A DNA stretch of 11,433 nt from UBA4644 sp964646225. GTDB lineage: Bacteria > Bacillota > Clostridia > Oscillospirales > Butyricicoccaceae. Under the pieces are notes generated by a model. The model ran no database searches. It worked only from the letters and a program-made list of their open reading frames with translations, and had not been told where the DNA came from. The translations under genes were made by a program, and so were the position numbers. Positions 6,310-11,433 of this stretch are shown here, in pieces (positions within the stretch are counted from its first letter, which is position 1; every line of letters begins with the position of its first letter). The stretch is from NCBI GenBank assembly GCA_964646225.1, contig CAZYAD010000041.1, positions 1 through 11,433 on the forward strand, written 5' to 3'.

Positions 6310-6336
6310 TCTATTCCGAATGAGAGGAATCTGACT

Positions 6337-7731
6337 ATGTCTGTTGTTACTGTAAGAGAGATCCTGCACAACACCCAGGAGATGCTGGGCCGTACGGTCA
6401 CGCTTAAAGGCTGGGTTCGCACTGCGCGGGATGTAAAAGCCTGCGCTTTTGTAGAACTGAACGACGGCTCCACCGTTTCCAATTTGCAGGTGGTTTATGA
6501 TGCCGCTCATCCCGATTATTCCGCCGCCGCCAGGCTGAATGTCGGCTGCGCCGTGATCGTGGAGGGCGAGGTCATTGCCTCTCCAAATCCCAAGCAGCCG
6601 GTGGAGCTTAAGGCTTCCGCTCTGACGCTGGAGGGCGACTGTCCCGCCGATTATCCCCTGCAGAAAAAGCGCCACACGCTGGAGTATCTGCGGACGATCC
6701 AGCATCTGCGTCCCCGCACCAACCTGTTCAACTCTGCCTTCCGCATTCGTTCCACGGCGGCCTTTGCCATCCACAAATTCTTCAACGAGCAGGGCTTTGT
6801 CTATGCCCATACGCCACTGATCACCGCTTCTGACGCAGAGGGCGCCGGCGCGATGTTCCAGGTCACGACTCTGGATATGAAGCAGATCCCGCTGAACGAT
6901 CAGAATGATGTGGACTATACCAAGGATTTCTTCGGCAAATCCGCCAACCTGACGGTCTCCGGTCAACTGGAGGGCGAGATCTTTGCACAGGCCTTCGGAA
7001 AGATCTATACCTTCGGCCCGACCTTCCGCGCGGAGCGCTCCAACACCACCCGTCACGCCGCCGAGTTCTGGATGATCGAGCCCGAGGTGGCCTTTGCCGA
7101 TCTGAATGACATCATGGATCTGGAGGAAGCCTGCATCAAGTATGTTATCAAATATGTTCTGGAAAACTGCCCCGATGAGTTGAATTTCCTGAACAAATTT
7201 GTGGACAACGGCCTGCTGGAGCGCCTGCAGAGCGTCGCCTTTGAGGAGGCCTTCGGCCGCGTTTCCTATACCGAGGCTGTGGAGATCCTGGAGCAGCATA
7301 AGGATCAGTTCGAGTTCCCGGTGTACTGGGGCTGCGATCTGCAAACCGAGCATGAGCGGTATCTGACCGAAAAGATCTTCCGGAAGCCGGTGTTTGTCAC
7401 CAACTACCCCAAAGAGATCAAGGCGTTTTATATGCGCCGCAACGATGACGGCAAGACGGTGGCGGCCTGCGACCTGCTGGTGCCCGGCATTGGTGAGCTC
7501 ACCGGCGGCTCTCAGCGCGAGGAGCGGCTGGAGGTGCTGGAGAAGATCATCGAGGATTCCGGCCTGGATCGGGATACCTACTGGTGGTATCTGGAGCTGC
7601 GGAAGTACGGCTCTACCAAGCATTCCGGCTTTGGCATCGGCTTTGAGCGTCTTGTGATGTATCTCACCGGCATCGGCAATATCCGCGATGTGCTGCCCTT
7701 CCCCAGAACGGTCGGCTCCGCTGATTTTTAA
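6337..7731 (+). CDS. asnS: asparagine--tRNA ligase
   Basis: 464 residues, the usual size for bacterial AsnRS. The enzyme joins asparagine to tRNA-Asn with ATP in the cytosol. Residues from about 17 to 110 form the N-terminal OB-fold anticodon-binding domain (GRTVTLKGWVRTARDVK onward). The class IIb catalytic core shows motif 2 in the phrase FGPTFRAERSNTTRHAAEFW (about 227-246) and motif 3 in GFGIGFERLVMYLTG near the end (about 439-453), followed by the typical IRDVLPFPRT. The phrase TVSGQLEGEIFAQAFGKIYT precedes motif 2 as in AsnRS. AsnRS is preferred over the closely related AspRS because the large GAD insertion of bacterial AspRS is absent and the length is shorter. The ribosome site GAGAGG (6322-6327) is 9 nt before ATG. 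The presence of AsnRS means asparagine can be charged directly rather than only by transamidation. Confidence 0.95.
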   Translation: MSVVTVREILHNTQEMLGRTVTLKGWVRTARDVKACAFVELNDGSTVSNLQVVYDAAHPDYSAAARLNVGCAVIVEGEVIASPNPKQPVELKASALTLEGDCPADYPLQKKRHTLEYLRTIQHLRPRTNLFNSAFRIRSTAAFAIHKFFNEQGFVYAHTPLITASDAEGAGAMFQVTTLDMKQIPLNDQNDVDYTKDFFGKSANLTVSGQLEGEIFAQAFGKIYTFGPTFRAERSNTTRHAAEFWMIEPEVAFADLNDIMDLEEACIKYVIKYVLENCPDELNFLNKFVDNGLLERLQSVAFEEAFGRVSYTEAVEILEQHKDQFEFPVYWGCDLQTEHERYLTEKIFRKPVFVTNYPKEIKAFYMRRNDDGKTVAACDLLVPGIGELTGGSQREERLEVLEKIIEDSGLDRDTYWWYLELRKYGSTKHSGFGIGFERLVMYLTGIGNIRDVLPFPRTVGSADF

Positions 7732-7734
7732 GCA

Positions 7735-8553
7735 ATGCATACGATTGGCATTGATATCGGCGGAAGCACCACAAAGATCGTCGGACTGCACGATGGTAAG
7801 CTGCTGCGCGCCGTCATGGTGCGGGCCAGCGACCCGGTGACCTCTGCCTATGGCGCCTTTGGCCGCTTTTTAGAGGAGGCCGAGCTGCGTTTGGAGCAGA
7901 TCGACCGGGTGGTCTGCACCGGCGTGGGCTCGTCCTTCCTGAAGGATCAGATCTACGGCATCCCGGCGTTGAAGGTAGATGAATTTCTGGCCATCGGTCT
8001 GGGCGGACGATATATTTCCGGTCTGGAGCACTGCATCGTCGCCAGCCTGGGGACTGGTACCTCGCTGACCCATGTCAACGGCGAGGCGATTTCCTATGTC
8101 AATGGCTCCGGCGTAGGGGGCGGTACCATTCTGGGGCTTTGCTCCCGGATGCTGGGCACCCGCAGCTATGAGCACATCGCTGAGCTGGCGCTTCGAGGGA
8201 ATGCCGAAGCGGTGGATCTGACCATCGGCGATATTACCCGGAACCAGCTTGCCAATATGAACAACAAGACAACGGCCTCCAACTTCGGAAAGGCCAACGA
8301 TGATGCGTCCGAGGCGGATATCGCCATGGGCGTGATCAATATGGTGTTCCAGACGGTGGGCATTTTTGCCATGATGGCCGCCCGGGAGCATCAAACCGAA
8401 TCGATCGTCCTCACCGGCACGTTGAGCCGGATGCAGGCTGCAAAGCCGGTGATCGCGGCACTGGAAGCACTTTACGGTGTCCGCTATATCATCCCCGAGC
8501 ATTCTGAATTTTGCACCGCCATTGGTGCGGCATTGTATGGAGAAAGGAATTGA
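7735..8553 (+). CDS. coaW: type II pantothenate kinase (CoaW/Fumble-like)
   Basis: 272 residues of the ASKHA (actin-like ATPase) fold. The reaction is ATP-dependent phosphorylation of pantothenate, the first step of coenzyme A synthesis. The phosphate-1 loop GIDIGGSTTK (5-14) is at the N-terminus; VDEFLAIGLGG (81-91) contains the probable catalytic Glu83; SLGTGTS (104-110) is the phosphate-2 loop, and GSGVGGGTILGL (124-135) follows. The C-terminal IVLTGTLSRM (224-233) and ending FCTAIGAALYG (259-269) match the family. Length is like that of S. aureus CoaW. The ATG comes only 3 nt after the asnS stop and has no evident Shine-Dalgarno sequence, so translation is probably coupled to asnS. Some clostridial proteins of this family have uncertain substrates, so the pantothenate assignment is likely but not proven from sequence. 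Confidence 0.85.
   Translation: MHTIGIDIGGSTTKIVGLHDGKLLRAVMVRASDPVTSAYGAFGRFLEEAELRLEQIDRVVCTGVGSSFLKDQIYGIPALKVDEFLAIGLGGRYISGLEHCIVASLGTGTSLTHVNGEAISYVNGSGVGGGTILGLCSRMLGTRSYEHIAELALRGNAEAVDLTIGDITRNQLANMNNKTTASNFGKANDDASEADIAMGVINMVFQTVGIFAMMAAREHQTESIVLTGTLSRMQAAKPVIAALEALYGVRYIIPEHSEFCTAIGAALYGERN
8541..8548 (+). promoter_or_regulatory. ribosome binding site that sets the aminotransferase start
   Basis: AGAAAGGA (8541-8548), inside the last codons of the kinase gene, lies 10 nt before the ATG at 8559. A longer frame could begin at 8511, but that would overlap the kinase by 43 nt, lacks a ribosome site and adds a non-conserved 16-residue leader. Confidence 0.65.
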
Positions 8554-8558
8554 TACCC

Positions 8559-9833
8559 ATGAATCTGTTGACTGCTGATCGCGCCTCCCTGGAGGCACTG
8601 CACCAGGAACTTCTGAAGGAATTTGATGCCTGCAAGACCAAGGGCCTCAAGCTGGATATGTCCCGCGGAAAGCCCAGCCGGGCCCAGTTGGATCTGTGTG
8701 AGGGAATGCTCACGGTTCTTTCGGAAAGCGAGCAGCTGATCGAAGGCAAGACCGACACCCGCAACTATGGCGTACTGGAGGGCCTGCCCTCCTGCCGTCA
8801 GCTGTTTGCCGATCTGATGGAGGTGCCGGTAGAGATGGTGATGGCCGGCGGTAATGCCAGCCTGACCATGATGTATGATACCATGATGCGTCTGTGGGTC
8901 TTCGGTGCGCCCAACGGCACCCCCTGGTGCAAGGAGGAAACGATCAAGTGGCTGTGCCCCGCGCCCGGCTATGACCGTCACTTTGCGATTTGCCAGCAGC
9001 TGGGCATGGAGATGATCACCATTCCCATGCTGGAGGATGGTCCCGATATGGATCTGGTGGAAAAGCTGGCTGCCGAGGATCCCGCCGTCAAGGGCATCTG
9101 GTGTGTCCCTAAGTATTCCAATCCCGAGGGAAAGACCTATTCGGGCGCCGTGGTGCGCCGCATCGCCGGAATGAAGACCGCCGCGCCGGATTTCCGGGTG
9201 TTCTGGGACAATGCCTATATCATCCATCACCTGACCGACGAGCACGAGCCGCTGCTGAATATTTTTGAGGCTGCGAAGGAGTACGGAACGGAGGATCGCA
9301 TTCTGGAGTTCTGCTCCACCTCCAAGATCTCCTATGCCGGTGCCGGTGTTGGCGCAATGGCGGCCTCGGAGACCAACATCGCCTGGACCAAGAAACTGAT
9401 GACCGTTCAGGCCATCGGCCCCGATAAGATCAATCAGCTGCGCCATGTCCGGTATTTTAAGGATGTGCAGGGCATCGAGGAGCACATGAAAAAACACGCT
9501 GCGCTGCTGAAACCCAAGTTCGATATGGTACTCTCTCTGCTGGAGGAGCGTCTGGGTGGTACCGGTGCCGGTACCTGGCATACCCCCAAGGGCGGTTATT
9601 TTATCAGCTTTGATGCCATGCCCGGCTGCGCCAAGCGGATCCATGCGTTGTGCAAGGAGGCTGGCGTGGTGATGACCGGCGCGGGCGCGACCTTCCCCTA
9701 TGGTAAGGACCCGCAGGACAGCAATCTGCGGATCGCGCCCTCTCTGCCTCCCGTGGAGGAACTGAAGGAGGCAGCACAGGTCTTCTGCGTCTGCGCACTG
9801 CTGGCCGCCGTGGAAAAGCGTCTGGAGGTATAA
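8559..9833 (+). CDS. PLP-dependent aminotransferase, Aminotran_MocR (PF12897) / type Ic aspartate aminotransferase family
   Basis: 424 residues of fold type I. The sequence runs LDMSRGKPS near residue 32, NYGVLEG (69-75, the substrate-side Gly-rich turn), CPAPGYDRH (133-141, Tyr138 stacking region), VPKYSNPEG (183-191, the conserved Asn-Pro), FWDNAYIIHHL (215-225, Asp217 to the pyridine nitrogen and Tyr220 to the cofactor O3'), STSKIS (253-258, Lys256 as the Schiff-base lysine) and NLRIAPS (389-395, Arg391 for the substrate alpha-carboxylate). The Pro-Lys-Tyr-Ser and Asp-Asn-Ala-Tyr-x-x-His-His phrases are typical of the PF12897 family, which includes the Corynebacterium aspartate aminotransferase. 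The likely reaction is aspartate + 2-oxoglutarate to oxaloacetate + glutamate, but the amino-acid substrate is inferred. Despite the family name, no GntR DNA-binding domain is present. It is the last gene of the operon and is followed after 63 nt by repeat copy 2. Confidence 0.88.
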   Translation: MNLLTADRASLEALHQELLKEFDACKTKGLKLDMSRGKPSRAQLDLCEGMLTVLSESEQLIEGKTDTRNYGVLEGLPSCRQLFADLMEVPVEMVMAGGNASLTMMYDTMMRLWVFGAPNGTPWCKEETIKWLCPAPGYDRHFAICQQLGMEMITIPMLEDGPDMDLVEKLAAEDPAVKGIWCVPKYSNPEGKTYSGAVVRRIAGMKTAAPDFRVFWDNAYIIHHLTDEHEPLLNIFEAAKEYGTEDRILEFCSTSKISYAGAGVGAMAASETNIAWTKKLMTVQAIGPDKINQLRHVRYFKDVQGIEEHMKKHAALLKPKFDMVLSLLEERLGGTGAGTWHTPKGGYFISFDAMPGCAKRIHALCKEAGVVMTGAGATFPYGKDPQDSNLRIAPSLPPVEELKEAAQVFCVCALLAAVEKRLEV

Positions 9834-9858
9834 CAGCCTGATACGAAAGCCTCGGTAG

Positions 9859-9873
9859 GACGGCTTAGCCGTC
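9859..9873. repeat. small perfect hairpin
   Basis: GACGGC (9859-9864), loop TTA and GCCGTC (9868-9873) form a 6-bp GC-rich stem with a three-base loop, 25 nt after the aminotransferase stop. No T-run follows, so it is not an intrinsic terminator on its own. It may protect the mRNA 3' end or be part of the larger repeat. Confidence 0.5.
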
Positions 9874-9896
9874 TGGCATAAGTACCTGTACGATGC

Positions 9897-9994
9897 AAAA
9901 GCCCCGTTTGCGCGAGCACATCGCTGCGTTGCCCGGACATACCAGGGTATGTTCGGCCTCCGCGTCTTGTGCCGGACACAAGCGGGGCTTTTTT
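9897..9994 (+). terminator. structured intergenic repeat, copy 2, acting as a terminator
   Basis: The outer stem AAAAGCCCCGTTTG (9897-9910) pairs with CAAGCGGGGCTTTT (9979-9992), with one G-U wobble. Six T residues (9989-9994) end the + strand, and AAAA at 9897-9900 supplies a T-run on the other strand, so it can serve both the aminotransferase operon and readthrough from the convergent gene. Inside, CCGGACATAC and GTATGTTCGG (9933-9942 with 9947-9956) form a 10-bp hairpin including one G-U pair. A GCACA/TGTGC pairing links the two layers. It is a divergent copy of 5786-5882 in the opposite orientation; the wobble and the altered hairpin bases preserve the fold. Confidence 0.75.
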
Positions 9995-10108
9995 CTGCAC
10001 TTTGCAGCGTTTCAGGGATGATGTTTCGACGGTCATGGGACAACCGAGGCATAAAAACGATATCTTCTTGCGTCAAACTGCCTGCTGATGCTGTGGAGGC
10101 TGACAAAC

Positions 10109-10146
10109 AATAACGGGTACTCGGATCTCACCGAGTACCCGTTATT
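10109..10146 (-). terminator. terminator hairpin after the phosphofructokinase gene
   Basis: A perfect 16-bp inverted repeat, AATAACGGGTACTCGG (10109-10124) and CCGAGTACCCGTTATT (10131-10146), with loop ATCTCA. On the - strand the right side reads GTTATTGTTTGTC, a moderately T-rich tail. It lies about 64 nt beyond the stop of the - strand gene. On the + strand the tail is GTTATTTCGT, so it may also stop readthrough from the left. Confidence 0.8.
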
Positions 10147-10209
10147 TCGTCACCAACTCTGTCTGGGGACAGTCCTTTCTGTTGTGGGTTTCTAAAAATG
10201 AGGCGGAGG

Positions 10210-11433
10210 TTACTTTACCAGCACCTTTTTCAGGCGGGCGAAGCGGGGGAGACCGTTTTCCCAGGCGTAATCCGGCTCACCCTGGATCAGCGGCATGGCA
10301 TAGTCGGCAAAGGCCTCCGTGATGCCGGCACCATCCGGCGTGATCCATTCCAGCGGGAACTTGTGCTCGGTATTGGCCGTGGCGGTCAGCGGCACCAGCT
10401 TAACCCGGGGCTGATAGCCGGGGCCTTTGCCACGCTCTACAGCCACCATCCGGTCAGTCTCGCCCCGCAGCGCAGCACCGACGGCCTCTGCGCCCATCCA
10501 GACGGCCTCCTCCACATCGGTTCTGCTGGCCAGATGTGCGCCGCAGCGCTGCAGCAGCGAGAACTCGATGGCCCGGGTCTTGGTGCCCAGCTTTTCCTTG
10601 ACGGCCTGCGCCAGAAAGGCCGCCGCGCCGCCCATCTGCTTGTGTCCAAAGGCGTCTGCCTTTACATCCTTCTGGGCATATTCGGCGATAAATACCCCGC
10701 CCTTGTCCAGAATGCCTTCGGAAATGGCTACAAAGCAGTTTCCCTTTTGCTCCCAGACACGCTGCACATCGGACAGGAAGGCATCCAGATCAAAGGCCAC
10801 CTCCGGCAGATAAATGAGATCGGGACCTGCGCCCTGACGGGTGGCCAGAGAGGCCGCGGCAGTGAGCCAGCCGGCATTGCGGCCCATGCACTCCACGATG
10901 GTGACGGCCCCGGTGTCATAGACACAGGCATCCTGATAGATCTCCATGCAGGAAGCGGCGATATACTTGGCTGCCGAGCCGAAGCCGGGGCAGTGGTCGG
11001 TGCCGTACAGATCGTTGTCGATGGTTTTGGGTACGCCCATCACCCGGCACTCGTAGCCCACCGACTGCATATATTTGGAGATCTTGTTGCAGGTGTCCAT
11101 GGAGTCGTTGCCGCCGTTATAGAAGAAATAGCGCACATTGTACTTTTTGAAGATCTCCAGGATGCGTTTGTAATCCGTGTCGTCTACGCTGGCGTCCTTC
11201 AGCTTGTAGCGGCAGGAGCCCAGCGCGGAGGAGGGGGTGCTTTTCAGCAGCTCCAGCTCCCGGGGATCCTCCAGAGAAATGTCGTACAGACGGTCATTCA
11301 AAACGCCCTTGATGCCGTGGGCCGCGCCAAGAACGCGGGTGATGCTGCCGCTTTCCAGTGCGGCCTTAAAAACGCCATAGGCGCTGGCGTTGATAACAGA
11401 AGTGGGGCCGCCGGACTGGCCGAAAATACAGGC
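10210..11433 (-). CDS. pfp: pyrophosphate-type 6-phosphofructokinase (partial, N-terminal few residues outside window)
   Basis: The frame is open from the right edge: the first visible residues are ACIFGQSGGPTSVINAS, and 407 codons precede the stop. The TTG at 11299-11301 is internal, not the start, because conserved N-terminal sequence continues upstream. The enzyme phosphorylates fructose 6-phosphate to fructose 1,6-bisphosphate in glycolysis. Visible motifs, numbered from the first visible residue, are FGQSGGPT (4-11, phosphate loop), GGNDS (107-111), PKTIDND (135-141, containing the catalytic Asp) and MGRNAGWL (183-190). The Asp after GGN, where ATP enzymes have Gly, and the Lys in PKTIDND, where ATP enzymes have PGTIDND, are the known marks of pyrophosphate use; the reaction would then be reversible. 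Only a handful of N-terminal residues should be missing. ATP use cannot be wholly excluded by eye. Its promoter is outside the window. Confidence 0.88.
   Translation of the reverse strand, partial: ACIFGQSGGPTSVINASAYGVFKAALESGSITRVLGAAHGIKGVLNDRLYDISLEDPRELELLKSTPSSALGSCRYKLKDASVDDTDYKRILEIFKKYNVRYFFYNGGNDSMDTCNKISKYMQSVGYECRVMGVPKTIDNDLYGTDHCPGFGSAAKYIAASCMEIYQDACVYDTGAVTIVECMGRNAGWLTAAASLATRQGAGPDLIYLPEVAFDLDAFLSDVQRVWEQKGNCFVAISEGILDKGGVFIAEYAQKDVKADAFGHKQMGGAAAFLAQAVKEKLGTKTRAIEFSLLQRCGAHLASRTDVEEAVWMGAEAVGAALRGETDRMVAVERGKGPGYQPRVKLVPLTATANTEHKFPLEWITPDGAGITEAFADYAMPLIQGEPDYAWENGLPRFARLKKVLVK

Larger units (their letters stand above)
9834..10209. other. 376-bp gap between convergent genes, dense in inverted repeats
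   Basis: It holds a small perfect hairpin (9859-9873), structured repeat copy 2 (9897-9994), an 8-bp inverted repeat that brackets both (GCCTCGGT 9849-9856 and ACCGAGGC 10043-10050), and a strong terminator hairpin (10109-10146). Near 10155-10168 the - strand could form a weak 5-bp hairpin just after the phosphofructokinase stop. No gene is supported; short open frames lack ribosome sites. Confidence 0.7.

Noticed and set aside
5712..6336. T-box leader for asnS
   Set aside because: Looked for the conserved T-box core (AGGGTGGNACCGCG type) upstream of the operon and upstream of asnS; none was seen.
6019..7791. 590-codon - strand frame opposite asnS
   Set aside because: Shadow of asnS and the TSCPD gene; no ribosome site and no recognisable family.
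8511..8558. Upstream start for the aminotransferase
   Set aside because: It would overlap the kinase by 43 nt, and the ATG at 8559 has a ribosome site and begins family-like sequence.
8484..10106. 540-codon - strand frame opposite the aminotransferase
   Set aside because: Shadow of the aminotransferase that also runs through the repeat and hairpins; no domain recognised.

Overview
The window looks like a GC-rich Clostridia chromosome segment, most likely a gut Oscillospiraceae/Ruminococcaceae-type anaerobe. This is an inference from the style of the encoded proteins, the strong AGGAGG-type ribosome sites, a type II pantothenate kinase, an EF-G2-type factor and a pyrophosphate-type phosphofructokinase. 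No rRNA, tRNA, CRISPR array, transposase or phage gene was found. Seven genes run on the + strand, and one truncated gene at the right end runs on the - strand.

Layout. Positions 1-81 are the last 26 codons of an ABC exporter ATPase. A short spacer with a good promoter (163-191) leads into rlmB (232-1074), a 23S rRNA 2'-O-methyltransferase gene. Eleven bases later a GTG-started gene (1086-3482) encodes a 798-residue membrane protein. I read it as a degenerate P1B-type (CopA-like) metal ATPase: the eight-helix layout is kept, but the CPC, TGE, DKTGT, HP, TGD and GDGxND motifs are all lost and the actuator domain is largely missing. It also carries a roughly 260-residue charged, proline-rich N-terminal arm. 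This is the most unusual gene in the window.

A second strong promoter (3537-3565), followed by a 20-bp-spaced direct repeat, drives an EF-G2-type elongation factor gene (3636-5711). Downstream lies a structured repeat that doubles as a terminator (5786-5882). A divergent copy of it in the opposite orientation lies at 9897-9994, after the next operon.

A third promoter (5992-6020) appears to drive a four-gene operon: a four-cysteine TSCPD-domain protein, asparaginyl-tRNA synthetase (asnS), a type II pantothenate kinase and a PLP-dependent aminotransferase of the Aminotran_MocR/aspartate aminotransferase Ic type. The 376-bp gap that follows (9834-10209) separates convergent genes. It contains several inverted repeats, including the second repeat copy and a perfect 16-bp-stem terminator. 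The - strand then holds a nearly complete PPi-type 6-phosphofructokinase gene whose first few codons lie outside the window.

Most of the content is housekeeping: rRNA modification, translation, tRNA charging, CoA synthesis, amino-acid metabolism and glycolysis. The parts that deserve a second look are the apparently dead P-type ATPase cotranscribed with rlmB, the dispersed structured repeat and the EF-G2-type factor with altered GTPase motifs. All statements come from reading the sequence by eye; no search or folding program was run.
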